Shown here: positions 1-9,100 of the stretch, in pieces
Numbering within the stretch: position 1 is the stretch's first letter
Layout: every line of letters starts with the position of its first letter
From: Luteimonas rhizosphaerae
Lineage (GTDB): Bacteria > Pseudomonadota > Gammaproteobacteria > Xanthomonadales > Xanthomonadaceae
Length of the DNA: 64,000 bases
Assembly: GCF_002849595.1 (NCBI RefSeq)
Contig: NZ_NRQR01000015.1
Span: 62,001 to 126,000, forward strand
Direction of reading: 5' to 3'
Notes under the pieces: generated by a model
What the model was told of the DNA's origin: nothing
What the model saw: the letters and a program-made list of their open reading frames with translations, nothing else
Databases searched by the model: none
Translations under genes and position numbers: made by a program

Positions 1-512
1 GCGTCACCTCTCGATGGCCCACATGCGCGCGCCTGCAAAGCGGGCGCGCATCGGCCTGCGTCGTGCCGGCCCCGCCCTTGCAGCGCCTGCGCGCCAGCGC
101 ATTGCGTACTGCCCGGGTCGCGCGCAAGCGCGCGCCTCCAGGACGCGGGCACACGAACCGGGTGTCAGGGATACCCGCCCCAGCGCGTCGTCCGTGGGCG
201 CGTGGTCGCGTCGGAAATGCGGACGCGACGGGCCACGGCATGGGCAGCCGGCCCACGCCATCGAGGCGCCCCTATCGGTCACCGCCTGCGCGATCCGGTT
301 GCGCGCCGCATTGCCGATGCAAGGCGCCATCCGGCAACGCCGGAAGCCTCTCGGGGCAACGCCGGCACCGCCACGACGTCCACCGTGATGCCGGCCACAG
401 ACGCGTCAAGCTGGGGTTGACCCCAGGTGTCGGCAGGTTAAGGATTCGTTACAACGTCATGACCGGTGGCTCAGGGGCACCGGTCTTTCCCGTCCCTGCC
501 GGAGCCGTTGCC
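1..512. other. Upstream region of TonB receptor, no recognised gene
   Basis: No convincing gene is visible in this stretch. Several frames are open, and the receptor frame itself stays open back to about position 63, but the translations are arginine-rich, low in hydrophobic residues and show no family motif, as expected of GC-rich non-coding DNA. The left edge may contain the end of a neighbouring gene that cannot be recognised from this fragment. A possible promoter lies near its right end. Confidence 0.5.
417..444 (+). promoter_or_regulatory. Possible sigma-70 promoter for the TonB receptor
   Basis: TTGACC at 417-422 is followed after 16 bases by TAAGGA at 439-444, in a locally less GC-rich stretch about 70 bases before the receptor start. 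The -35 match is good and the -10 match is weak, so this is only a candidate. Confidence 0.25.
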
Positions 513-3389
513 ATGACCCCACTGTCGCGCCACCGCCTGACCACTGCTGTCCAGCTGTCCCTGCTGCTCTGCACGCCCGTGCTGGCCAGCGCCCAGACGC
601 CGTCCCCCGAACCCGAAGCCCGCACGCTCGACACCGTCAGCGTGACCGGCACGCGCATCCGCAAGGCCGAACTCGAGACCGCCGTTCCCGTGCAGGTGCT
701 CACGCGCGAGGACATCGACCGCAGCGGCTTCACCTCGGTTGCCGACATCGTCCAGAACCTCACCGCCAGCGGCGCGGCGCTCAACACCAAGTTCAATTCC
801 AGCGGCAACTTCGGCGCACCGCCGGACGGCGGCGGCGTCGGCGCCGGCGCGGCGACGGTCGACCTGCGCCATCTCGGTCCCAAGCGCGTGCTGGTGCTCG
901 TCGACGGCATCCGCTGGGTCAACGAATCCTCGGCCTCCGGCGTCGGCGCCGCGGTGGATCTCAACACGATCCCGCTGGCGCTGATCGAACGCATCGAAGT
1001 GCTGGAGGACGGCGCCTCGTCGATCTACGGCTCCGACGCGATCGCCGGCGTCGTCAACATCATCACCCGGCGCGATGCCGAAGGCGGCAGCCTCGACCTG
1101 CACTACGGCGAGTACGACGATCTCGGCGGCGCGACCTGGGGCGCGGACCTCGGCTGGGGCGGCAGCAGCGAACGCGCGCAGTGGTTCCTCGGCGCGTCGT
1201 ACTACAAGCAGGACGAGATCGCCTCGTCGGAATTCGCCAATGCCAGCGTGCCGGTGCCCGGCACCGGCCTCGCGAACGGCAGCTCGGCGACGCCGGCCGG
1301 CCGTTTCATCTTCCAGGATCCCAACACCGGCGAGGTGCTCGACATCACGCCGAATGCGGGCGCGACGTCGCCGGTCTACGACCCGACCCAGACCGGCTGC
1401 GACCGCACCGACGACTTCCATTGCTTCGGTACCGCGGACCGCTACAACTTCGCGCCGAACAACCTGCTGCTGACGCCGTCGGAGCGCAAGTCGGTGTTCG
1501 GCCAGGTGCGTTTCGAGTTCACGCCGCAGATCTCCGGTTACACCCGTCTGCTCTACAACGAGCGCAATTCCGCGAACCAGGCCGCGCCCGAGCCGTTCTT
1601 CCTCGGCACCGACGCCGGCGTCTACAACCCGTTCGCGGAGAGCACGCTGGTGATATCGGCGCTGAATCCGTTCAACCCCTTCGGCTTCGACCTGACCACG
1701 GTCGGCGACGACGCCAACCTGTTCCTGATCGGCCGCCGCCCGGTCGAAGGCGGCCCGCGCCGCTACACCCAGGACGTGAAGACCTGGTACGCCGCCGGCG
1801 GACTCGAAGGCATGTTCGCCGTCGGCGACCGCACCTGGAACTGGGACCTCAACCTGATGCGCAGCGAGAGCCGCGCCGAGCAGACCAACACCGGCAGCTA
1901 CAACGTGCGCCGCATCAACGAGGCGCTCGGCGATCCTGCGGTCTGCGCGACCATCGCCGGCTGCACGCCGCTGAACCTGTTCGGCGGGCCGGGCACGATC
2001 ACGCCCGAGATGCTGGCCTTCATCCAGCCGGTGGTCCGCGACGAAAGCCGCAACACGCTGAGCCTGGCATCGGCCAACATCACCGGCGACATCGCCGAGC
2101 TGTGGGCCGGCGCGCTGTCGTTCGCCGCGGGCCTGGAATACCGCAAGTACGAAGGCAGCTACACGCCCGATCCGATCACCATCGCCGGCGAGTACAACGG
2201 CGTGCCCTCGGGCGCGACCCGCGGCGACTACGACGTCAGCGAGGCCTACGGCGAACTCAGCGTGCCGCTGCTGCGCGACTCGGCGTTCGGCCAGAGCCTC
2301 GATCTCAGCATCGCCGGCCGCTACTCGGACTACTCGACCTTCGGCGGCGAGAGCACCGGCAAGCTCGGCCTGCGCTGGCAGCCGGTCGACGAGCTGCTGT
2401 TCCGGATGAGCTACGCGGAAGGCTTCCGCGCACCGTCGATCGGCGAGCTCTACGGCACCCTGAGCCGCTTCGATGCGACCCTCGTCGATCCGTGTTCCGG
2501 CGGGGGCGCGACCACGCCGCAGTGCGTCGCCGACGGCGTGCCGCCGGGCTACGAGCAGACCAACTCGCAGATCTCGGTCGTGACCTCGGGCAACGAGGCG
2601 CTGGAACCCGAGCGCAGCCGCAGCTTCATGGTCGGCGCGGTCTGGAGTCCGTCGTTCGCCGACGAGACCAGCTGGTCGGACCGGCTGGATCTCGGCGTGA
2701 CCTTCTACCGGCACAACATCGACGATGCGATCCAGGCGCCGGATGCGCAGGGCATCCTCGACCGCTGCGTCGCGACCCGCGACCCGGTCGCCTGCGCCTC
2801 GTACGACCGCAGCGAACGCGGCCAGATCGTCCGTTTCGACGACATCCTCGACAACCTCGGCACGATCAAGACCGACGGCTGGGACTTCAACGCCGGCTGG
2901 ACCCTGCCCGAGCACGCCTGGGGCCGCCTGCGGTTCGACTGGAAGACCACCTGGGTCACGCGCTACGAGCTGGTCAACGAGACCGGCACGCCCGAACCGC
3001 GCCGCCCGGGCGTGGAGGTCAACAACAGTGCGATTCCGGAATGGACCTCGACCCTGGTCGCCGACTGGCGCACGGGGCCGTGGTCGGTGTCGTGGACCAC
3101 GCGCTACATCGACAGCCTGACCGAGTCCTGCGGCGGCGCCAACGGCTTCCCGATCTGCGACGACAGCGCCAACGACATCAACGGGCTCGGCTCGACGACG
3201 TACCACGACCTGCAGCTGTCGTGGCGTTCCACCGCGTGGCTCAAGGGCACGCGCGTGAGCCTGGGCGTCAACAACCTCGGCGGCAAGGAACCGCCGGTGT
3301 GCCTGAGCTGCAGCCTCAACGGCTACGACGCGTCGACCTACGACCTGCCGGGCCGGTTCGTCTACGCGCGGCTTGGCCTGGAGTTCTGA
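513..3389 (+). CDS. TonB-dependent outer-membrane receptor
   Basis: An outer-membrane active transporter of 958 residues, powered by TonB-ExbBD; the substrate cannot be read from the sequence. The ATG at 513 is chosen because it gives a clean signal peptide (residues 1-27, ending ASA before Gln28). A TonB-box-like segment with [10 protein letters not shown] (residues 42-51) follows, then a plug domain (about 55-190, with [10 protein letters not shown] and [20 protein letters not shown]), then a long barrel with EGFRAP and a C-terminal aromatic (GLEF). These are hallmarks of the large VTGSRI-type receptors abundant in Xanthomonadaceae. The frame stays open upstream to about 63, but that part has no signal sequence. 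It converges with the next gene across a short hairpin. No dedicated regulator is adjacent. Confidence 0.95.
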   Translation: MTPLSRHRLTTAVQLSLLLCTPVLASAQTPSPEPEARTLDTVSVTGTRIRKAELETAVPVQVLTREDIDRSGFTSVADIVQNLTASGAALNTKFNSSGNFGAPPDGGGVGAGAATVDLRHLGPKRVLVLVDGIRWVNESSASGVGAAVDLNTIPLALIERIEVLEDGASSIYGSDAIAGVVNIITRRDAEGGSLDLHYGEYDDLGGATWGADLGWGGSSERAQWFLGASYYKQDEIASSEFANASVPVPGTGLANGSSATPAGRFIFQDPNTGEVLDITPNAGATSPVYDPTQTGCDRTDDFHCFGTADRYNFAPNNLLLTPSERKSVFGQVRFEFTPQISGYTRLLYNERNSANQAAPEPFFLGTDAGVYNPFAESTLVISALNPFNPFGFDLTTVGDDANLFLIGRRPVEGGPRRYTQDVKTWYAAGGLEGMFAVGDRTWNWDLNLMRSESRAEQTNTGSYNVRRINEALGDPAVCATIAGCTPLNLFGGPGTITPEMLAFIQPVVRDESRNTLSLASANITGDIAELWAGALSFAAGLEYRKYEGSYTPDPITIAGEYNGVPSGATRGDYDVSEAYGELSVPLLRDSAFGQSLDLSIAGRYSDYSTFGGESTGKLGLRWQPVDELLFRMSYAEGFRAPSIGELYGTLSRFDATLVDPCSGGGATTPQCVADGVPPGYEQTNSQISVVTSGNEALEPERSRSFMVGAVWSPSFADETSWSDRLDLGVTFYRHNIDDAIQAPDAQGILDRCVATRDPVACASYDRSERGQIVRFDDILDNLGTIKTDGWDFNAGWTLPEHAWGRLRFDWKTTWVTRYELVNETGTPEPRRPGVEVNNSAIPEWTSTLVADWRTGPWSVSWTTRYIDSLTESCGGANGFPICDDSANDINGLGSTTYHDLQLSWRSTAWLKGTRVSLGVNNLGGKEPPVCLSCSLNGYDASTYDLPGRFVYARLGLEF

Positions 3390-3411
3390 GTCGGGGGCGG
3401 ACGCCCGGATC

Positions 3412-3436
3412 CCTTCCCCCGCGCCGCGGGGGAAGG
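3412..3436. terminator. Hairpin between convergent genes, likely bidirectional terminator
   Basis: A perfect inverted repeat with 12-base arms and a single central base (CCTTCCCCCGCG, C, CGCGGGGGAAGG), 23 bases after the receptor stop and 8 bases before the stop of the convergent gene. There is no T-run on either side, so the terminator role is inferred from stem strength and position. Confidence 0.45.
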
Positions 3437-3443
3437 CAGGGGC

Positions 3444-4202
3444 TCAGCGCCGCAGGGCGGCGTCGGGAATCTCGAGCTCGGTCGACAGCGCCAGGTGGTC
3501 CGAGAACGCCGCGGGCAGGGCCTGCATGTTGGCGCACTTGAGATTGGACGTGACCAGGATGTGGTCGATCGCGCGCTGCGGCCGCCAGCTCGGAAAGGTG
3601 TGCACGGCGCAGGCCGGCGGCTGCAGATTGGTGCTGCGGTAGAGCACGTCCATCTCCGGCCGGTCGGACGTGCAGTTGAAGTCGCCCATCAGCACCGCGT
3701 GCGGGTGGTCCTGCAGCAGTTCGGCGATGAACGACAACTGCGCATGCCGCGACTGCGCGCCGAGCGACAGGTGGGCGACGGCGATCGTCAGGCCTTCGTC
3801 GCCTTCGCCGAAACGTCCCAGCAGCACGCCGCGTCCGGAGATCCGGCCCGGCAATGCGTGGTTGACGACCTCGAGCGGCTCGACCTTGCTCAGCAGCCCG
3901 TTGGCGCTGGACGCGACCGCGCCGACGCGGCGGTTCGGCTGGTGGCTCCAGTAGCCGAAACCGCCGCGTTCGGCGAGGTAGTGCGTCTGGTTGGTGAAGC
4001 CCGACCGCCAGCTGCCCGGATCGCTTTCCTGCAGCCCGACGATGTCGTGGGTGCCGGCCAGCGCGGCGATCGCGTCCAGCGACACGGTCTTGCCGACCGG
4101 CAGCACGTGCGACCAGCTGCGCGTCGCGTAATCGCTGTAGCGACGGGTGCTGGAACCGGCCTGGATGTTCGCGCTGAGGAGTTTCAGCCGCTGGGTCGAC
4201 AT
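3444..4202 (-). CDS. Endonuclease/exonuclease/phosphatase family protein
   Basis: A 252-residue member of the EEP superfamily (DNase I, exonuclease III and inositol-phosphatase fold), metal-dependent phosphodiesterases or phosphatases. The motif set is complete: N12 in LLSANIQ, E59 in GLQES, H144 in [12 protein letters not shown] at 173-176, D213-H214 in AIDHI and S234-D235-H236 near the end. No signal peptide is seen, so it is probably cytoplasmic. The start at MSTQRLK is preferred to a Met nine codons upstream because the superfamily strand begins just after it. It lies 13 bases downstream of the DsbA-like lipoprotein gene and is probably co-transcribed. The substrate (nucleic acid, lipid or phosphosugar) cannot be told. 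Confidence 0.8.
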   Translation of the reverse strand: MSTQRLKLLSANIQAGSSTRRYSDYATRSWSHVLPVGKTVSLDAIAALAGTHDIVGLQESDPGSWRSGFTNQTHYLAERGGFGYWSHQPNRRVGAVASSANGLLSKVEPLEVVNHALPGRISGRGVLLGRFGEGDEGLTIAVAHLSLGAQSRHAQLSFIAELLQDHPHAVLMGDFNCTSDRPEMDVLYRSTNLQPPACAVHTFPSWRPQRAIDHILVTSNLKCANMQALPAAFSDHLALSTELEIPDAALRR

Positions 4203-4215
4203 GGCGGTGCCGCGC

Positions 4216-5007
4216 TCAGGGCGCGGCACGTTCCATGGCGACGAGATGGTCGGCGATGCGCAGGGTGTCTTCGAGCGAGTTGCCGCCGGTCACCCGGTAC
4301 TTGCCGTTGACGACCAGCGTCGGCGTCGCGTTGATGCCGCTGCGCACGGCGAACTGGCGGGCGCGGCCGAGGCTGGCGTTGACCGCGAAGCTCTGCATCG
4401 TGCTGCGCAGCTGCTTGGCGTCGACGCCCAGCGTGCCGTAGAACTCGGCGATCGCATCGGCGCTGGCGTTGGGCGGCAGCCGGCGCTGCAGGTGGATCGC
4501 GTTGAACGTCGCCTCGTGGGTCTGGCCCAGCACGCCCATCGTTTCGGCCGCGTAGTAGGCGCGCGGGAAATTGTCGGCTTCCTGAAACACGGCCGGCACC
4601 GCGACGAAGGCCACGTCGGACGGCTGCTTGGCCTTCCACGCGTTGACCAGCGGTTCGAACGCGGCGCAATGGCCGCACCAGTAGGCGAAGACCTCGGCGA
4701 CTTCGATCTTGCCCATGGTCTGGCCGAAGGGCTGGCCGCCCTCGATGACCACGTAGTCGGAGCCGGCGACCGGGGCCGGGCCTTCGGGCGCGCGGACCGG
4801 GCCGGCGGCGGCCGGCGCGGCCTCTGCAGGCGCGTCGGTCGGGGCGGTCGCAGCTGCATCGCCGCTCGCGGCGGGCGCGGCAGGCGGCGTCGCGGTCTGG
4901 GCGGTGGGTGCGGGCGCGTCGGGCGCGGCGGCCGGGTCGGGCTGCTGCGAGCAGGCGGCGAGCAGAACCGGGGCGACCAGAAGCAGCAGGGCGTGGCGGA
5001 TCTTCAT
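4216..5007 (-). CDS. DsbA-family thiol:disulfide oxidoreductase, lipoprotein
   Basis: A periplasmic thioredoxin-fold protein of 263 residues that should oxidise or exchange disulfides in exported proteins. A lipoprotein signal peptide ends at C19 (VLLAAC), followed by an Ala/Pro/Thr-rich linker to about residue 80 and then the DsbA domain. The active site is C111-G-H-C114 in AYWCGHC and the cis-proline loop is ATPT (P229). The anchored form with a long flexible tether is less common than soluble DsbA. Its gene lies 41 bases downstream of a second, soluble DsbA paralogue in the same orientation, so the two are probably one operon with divided tasks. Confidence 0.88.
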   Translation of the reverse strand: MKIRHALLLLVAPVLLAACSQQPDPAAAPDAPAPTAQTATPPAAPAASGDAAATAPTDAPAEAAPAAAGPVRAPEGPAPVAGSDYVVIEGGQPFGQTMGKIEVAEVFAYWCGHCAAFEPLVNAWKAKQPSDVAFVAVPAVFQEADNFPRAYYAAETMGVLGQTHEATFNAIHLQRRLPPNASADAIAEFYGTLGVDAKQLRSTMQSFAVNASLGRARQFAVRSGINATPTLVVNGKYRVTGGNSLEDTLRIADHLVAMERAAP

Positions 5008-5048
5008 GCGGACTCTCTCGGAAGGGCGGACTGGGAGGACTCGGTGAC

Positions 5049-5705
5049 TCAGCGGGCGGCGCGTTCGCGGGCGATCAGCTGTCCCGCGGTGTCGAGCGTG
5101 CCCTGCAGCGTCCGGGACTGGACACGATACCGGCCGTTGATGATGAGGGTCGGCGTGCCTTCGACACCACTGCGGGCGGCGAAGGCGCGGGCCTGGTTCA
5201 TTTTCTCGTCAGTCGCCGGGCTGGCCATCGCCGCGAGGAAATCGGGCTGCGACAGCGCGCCGTGCGCGGCATACCAGCGCGCGACCGCATCGAAACTGGC
5301 GCCGCCGCGCGGCAGCGCCGAGGTCTCGTGCACCGCCTCGAACAGGGCGTGGTGGGTCCGGGGCTGCAGGCCCTGCGCCTGGGCGACGAAGAAGCCCCGG
5401 GCGAACGCATCGTTGGCCGCGAACGCCGCAGGCAGATAGGTGAAGCGCACGTCCTCGGGCAGACCCGACAGCCACGCATCGACCGGACCCTGCAGGCGGT
5501 AGCAGTGGATGCAACCGTAGGAGAAGACTTCGACGACCTCGATCCGGCCGTCCAGCGGGGCCAGCGGCTCGCCGCCTTCGATGACGACGTAATCGACGTT
5601 CTCGACCGGACCGGGTGTCTGCGCCAGTGCCGGCGACAGCAACGCCGCGAGCGGCAGCAACAGGGACAGCAGCGCGATCGCGCGCGGGCGGGGCATCGGG
5701 AGCAT
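5049..5705 (-). CDS. dsbA: Thiol:disulfide interchange protein DsbA, soluble
   Basis: A periplasmic disulfide oxidoreductase of 218 residues. The signal peptide covers about residues 1-28 (hydrophobic ALLSLLLPLAALL, cleavage after ALA). The active site is C65-I-H-C68 in FSYGCIHC, and the cis-proline is in GTPTLIING (P185). The dipeptide between the cysteines, Ile-His, differs from the Pro-His of E. coli DsbA and the Gly-His of the tandem paralogue, which should alter redox potential. Starts at 5696 (MPRPRAI) and 5738 are also possible; 5705 has a GGA-rich stretch about nine bases upstream. It is first in a probable operon with the lipoprotein paralogue. Confidence 0.88.
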   Translation of the reverse strand: MLPMPRPRAIALLSLLLPLAALLSPALAQTPGPVENVDYVVIEGGEPLAPLDGRIEVVEVFSYGCIHCYRLQGPVDAWLSGLPEDVRFTYLPAAFAANDAFARGFFVAQAQGLQPRTHHALFEAVHETSALPRGGASFDAVARWYAAHGALSQPDFLAAMASPATDEKMNQARAFAARSGVEGTPTLIINGRYRVQSRTLQGTLDTAGQLIARERAAR

Positions 5706-5842
5706 GGCCGCAATTCCAGCAACGGGGGCGCGCAGCATACGACTGTCGGCGCGGGCCTGCTGCGGCGGACGGCGACGCGACGGCGGCAGTGCCGCCTGCC
5801 GGCGTGGCCCGCGATCCCGGAGGCGCGCGGGCTGCGAGGGCT

Positions 5843-6778
5843 TCAGTCGGCGTCCGGCGCGTCGGCAGGCGCGGGCTTGGCAGGCGCGGGCGCGTCCTGG
5901 GCGTCGAGTTCGGCGTCGGCGGCCTCGGCATCGGGCGTCGGCACCGGCGTCTGTTCGAGCGGCGTGGCGGGCGCCGGCTGCGCGGCGGCCTGGGCCTCGA
6001 TCGCGGCCATCATCGCCGGGTCCGGACGCTCGTGCAGGCCCTGCATGTAGCTGGCCAGCGCTTCGATTTCCTCGTCGGTCAACGACTTGGCCACCGAGGC
6101 CATGACGTCGAACAGGTGCGTGTCCTGCTGCGTCGTCGTGCCTTCGCGGTAGGCGTAGAGGCGCGCCGAGCTGTACCAGGCCTGCTGGCCGGCGACGTGC
6201 GGGTACGCGGGGCCCGGGTTGCCGGCGCCGGCGGGACCGTGACAGGCCATGCAGGCCGGCAGGCCGCGTTCGGTGTCGCCGCTGCGGAACAGCTTCTGGC
6301 CGACTTCGAAGAACTTCATGTCCTTGTAGGGACCGGCGTCGACCACGGCGTCGTCGGCGATGCCGGCGCCCGCTTCCTGCTGGGCGTAATGAGCGCCGAG
6401 GTCACGCATGTCCTGCGCGCTCAGCGGCTGCGCATACGGCTGCATGATCGGGCTGATGCGCTCGCCGGTCTTGAACAACGCCAGCTGGCGGGCGACGTAG
6501 CGCTCGCTCTGGCCGGCGATGCGCGGGTAGAGCGTCGGGTCGATCTCGGCGTTGCCGTCGAGGCCGTGGCAGGCCGCGCAGGCGCCGGCAAGCTGGCCGC
6601 CCTTCTGCGCGTCGCCGGGCGTGGCCTTCGACAGTTCGGCGACCAGATTGGCCTCGAGCGGTGCGGTCTCGACCGCCGGATTGTCCGGCAGCGGTGCCAC
6701 GGTGGTCTGGGCAAAAGCGACGGCACCGACCAGCAGGACGGCGAGACCGGCGACTCCGTAGGCGCGAGCGTGGCGCAT
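5843..6778 (-). CDS. Dihaem cytochrome c4
   Basis: A periplasmic electron carrier of 311 residues with two class I cytochrome c domains. A signal peptide (1-23, ending AFA) is followed by haem motifs C67-A-A-C-H71 and C176-M-A-C-H180, with likely axial methionines M112 (IMQPYA) and M226 (DVMASVA). Spacing and motifs fit cytochrome c4, which donates electrons to terminal oxidases. After the second domain there is an unusual acidic, Ala/Pro/Asp-rich tail from about residue 261 to the end, absent from typical c4 proteins of about 200 residues. It is divergent from engB and upstream of the dsbA pair on the same strand, 137 bases away. Confidence 0.9.
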   Translation of the reverse strand: MRHARAYGVAGLAVLLVGAVAFAQTTVAPLPDNPAVETAPLEANLVAELSKATPGDAQKGGQLAGACAACHGLDGNAEIDPTLYPRIAGQSERYVARQLALFKTGERISPIMQPYAQPLSAQDMRDLGAHYAQQEAGAGIADDAVVDAGPYKDMKFFEVGQKLFRSGDTERGLPACMACHGPAGAGNPGPAYPHVAGQQAWYSSARLYAYREGTTTQQDTHLFDVMASVAKSLTDEEIEALASYMQGLHERPDPAMMAAIEAQAAAQPAPATPLEQTPVPTPDAEAADAELDAQDAPAPAKPAPADAPDAD

Positions 6779-6918
6779 TGCTGGGCTCCGTGGATCGTTG
6801 ACGCAACGGCCGGCGGAATGCGGGCGCGAGTCTCGAAATTATGTGTCGCGGGGTCGGGACGGTCAAACCGGGGCGCCGCGGGCGGGCGGTACGGGCCGGT
6901 CCGTGCCAAGCTATCGCG

Positions 6919-7551
6919 ATGTCGAATCCCTTTGCACGCGCCAAGTATCTGTTGGCCGCCCACACCCCGCAGCAGCTCCCGCCCGACGGCGGATTCGAGG
7001 TCGCATTCGCGGGTCGCTCCAATGCCGGCAAGTCCAGCGCCCTCAACGCGCTGTGCCAGCAGAATGCGCTCGCGCGCGTGTCCAAGACCCCGGGCCGCAC
7101 CCAGCAGCTGGTGTTCTTCGACTTCCCGCCGCACGACAACCGCTTCCTCGTCGATCTGCCCGGCTACGGCTACGCGAAGGTGCCGCGCGACCTGAAAGCG
7201 CACTGGCAGGCGTTCCTCGCCCAGTACTTCCGCGAACGCGGAGCCCTCAAGGGCCTGGTGGTGGTGATGGACATCCGCCATCCGCTCAAGGAATACGACC
7301 GCCAGATGATCGCCTTCGCGGTCGAACACGGCATGCCGGCGCACGCGCTGCTGACCAAGGCCGACAAGCTGGGCCGCGGCGCGGCCGGTAACACCCTGCA
7401 GGCGGTGCGCAAGGAGCTGCTGGCACTGCACGGCGACAAGGTCAGCGTGCAGACGTTCTCCGGCGAGACCAACATCGGCATCGACGAGGCGCGCGGCGTC
7501 ATCGCGCGCTGGCTGGAGATCGGGCGTCCGGCGGCCAAGCCCGCGTCCTGA
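6919..7551 (+). CDS. engB: Ribosome biogenesis GTPase EngB (YihA/YsxC)
   Basis: A 210-residue TRAFAC-class GTPase for late assembly of the large ribosomal subunit. G1 is GRSNAGKS (32-39), G3 is DLPGYG (79-84), G4 is TKAD (146-149) and the G5 serine lies in FSGE (181). Length matches the family. The ATG at 6919 is preferred because the upstream in-frame Met at 6841 adds a non-conserved arginine-rich segment. It is divergent from the cytochrome c4 gene; engB next to a c4-type cytochrome gene is also known from other gammaproteobacteria. Confidence 0.95.
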   Translation: MSNPFARAKYLLAAHTPQQLPPDGGFEVAFAGRSNAGKSSALNALCQQNALARVSKTPGRTQQLVFFDFPPHDNRFLVDLPGYGYAKVPRDLKAHWQAFLAQYFRERGALKGLVVVMDIRHPLKEYDRQMIAFAVEHGMPAHALLTKADKLGRGAAGNTLQAVRKELLALHGDKVSVQTFSGETNIGIDEARGVIARWLEIGRPAAKPAS

Positions 7552-7679
7552 CGCGCGCCGTCGCTGGAACACTGGCGACGCATCGCCACAACGCCGCCCC
7601 CGGTATCGCGCGCTTATAGTGCCGCCTTGCGATTCCGGGTCCGGCCCGCACCTCGCCCATTTCCGATCGAGCGGCCCGC

Positions 7680-9044
7680 ATGTCCAGCCCCAGCCACGTC
7701 AGCGACACCCCCATCACCGATCGCAACACCCTGGTCGAGGTGCTGGCCTCGGGCGAGAAGCCGATCGCCGACTGGCGCATCGGGACCGAGCACGAGAAGT
7801 TCGGCTTCCGCCTCGACGATCTGCACGCGCCCACCTTCGATGGCGATCGCGGCATCGAGGCGTTGCTGCGCGGCCTGACCCGCTTCGGCTGGGAAGCCGT
7901 CGATGAAGGCGGCCGCACGATCGCGCTGCTCAAGGACGGGGCGTCGGTGACGCTGGAACCGGCCGGCCAGCTCGAGCTGTCGGGCGCGCCGCTGGAGACC
8001 ATCCACCAGACCTGCGGCGAAGTCGGCTCGCACCTGTTCGAGGTCAAGAGCGTCGCCGACGAGTTGCGGCTGGGGTTCCTCGGCATGGGCTTCCAGCCCA
8101 AGTGGCGTCGCGACGACATGCCGTGGATGCCGAAGGGCCGCTACAAGATCATGCGCAGCTACATGCCCAAGGTGGGCGACCTCGGCCTCGACATGATGAC
8201 GCGCACCTGCACGGTGCAGGTCAACCTGGACTACGCGACCGAAGCCGACATGGTGAAGAAGTTCCGCGTGTCGCTGGCGCTGCAGCCGATCGCGACCGCG
8301 CTGTTCGCCGATTCGCCGTTCACCGAAGGCAAGCCCAACGGGTATCTCAGCTACCGCTCGCACATCTGGACCGACACCGACGCCGACCGCACCGGCATGC
8401 TCGACTTCGTGTTCGAGGACGGCTTCGGCTACGAGCGCTACGTCGACTACCTGCTCGACGTGCCGATGTACTTTTCCTACCGCGACGGCATATACCACGA
8501 CGCCAGCGGCCAGAGCTTCCGCGACTTCATGCGCGGCGAACTGCCGGTGCTGCCCGGCCAGCTGCCGACGCTGCGCGACTGGTCCGACCACATGACCACC
8601 GCGTTCCCGGAAGTGCGCCTGAAGAAATACCTGGAGATGCGCGGCGCCGACGGCGGGCCGTGGAACCGGCTGTGCGCGCTGCCGGCGTTCTGGACCGGGC
8701 TGCTGTACGACGACGCGGCGCTCGACGCCGCGTGGGACCTGGTCCGCGATTTCACGATGGTCGAGCGCAACGCGCTGCGCGACGAGGTGCCGCGGCAGGC
8801 GCTCAACACCCCGTTCCGCGACGGCACGCTGCGCGACCTCGCGGTCGAGGCGCTGAAGATCGCCGCGTCGGGCTTGCAGCGTCGCGCCCGCCTCAACGGC
8901 CACGGCCAGGACGAGCGCGTGTTCCTCGACACGCTGATCGAGATCGCCGAGTCCGGCCAGACCCCGGCCGAGCGCAAGCTCGAGCTCTTCCACGGCGCGT
9001 GGAACGGCGACATCGACCGCGTGTTCCGCGAGTTCGCGTACTGA
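7680..9044 (+). CDS. gshA: Glutamate-cysteine ligase
   Basis: Catalyses ATP-dependent joining of glutamate and cysteine, the first step of glutathione synthesis, in the cytosol. The 454-residue protein belongs to the GCS2 class shared by plants, alphaproteobacteria and xanthomonads, not the E. coli class. Visible signatures are [12 protein letters not shown] near the N terminus, [13 protein letters not shown] (about 90-105), a MRSYMPKVG segment and the conserved [13 protein letters not shown] region. Start and length fit the family. Its product feeds the glutathione-dependent formaldehyde operon and the GST gene in this window, though they are not in one operon. Confidence 0.95.
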   Translation: MSSPSHVSDTPITDRNTLVEVLASGEKPIADWRIGTEHEKFGFRLDDLHAPTFDGDRGIEALLRGLTRFGWEAVDEGGRTIALLKDGASVTLEPAGQLELSGAPLETIHQTCGEVGSHLFEVKSVADELRLGFLGMGFQPKWRRDDMPWMPKGRYKIMRSYMPKVGDLGLDMMTRTCTVQVNLDYATEADMVKKFRVSLALQPIATALFADSPFTEGKPNGYLSYRSHIWTDTDADRTGMLDFVFEDGFGYERYVDYLLDVPMYFSYRDGIYHDASGQSFRDFMRGELPVLPGQLPTLRDWSDHMTTAFPEVRLKKYLEMRGADGGPWNRLCALPAFWTGLLYDDAALDAAWDLVRDFTMVERNALRDEVPRQALNTPFRDGTLRDLAVEALKIAASGLQRRARLNGHGQDERVFLDTLIEIAESGQTPAERKLELFHGAWNGDIDRVFREFAY

Positions 9045-9100
9045 CGCAGCGGGGCTGCCGGTTCCACGAAGCGGTGACTTCGCTCGTGTAGGCTGCAGCG

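Noticed and set aside
471-3206. Very long open frame on the minus strand (about 911 codons) under the TonB receptor
   Set aside because: It is antisense to a well-supported receptor, and its translation is Arg/Ala/Gly/Val-rich without motifs, as expected of shadow frames in GC-rich DNA.
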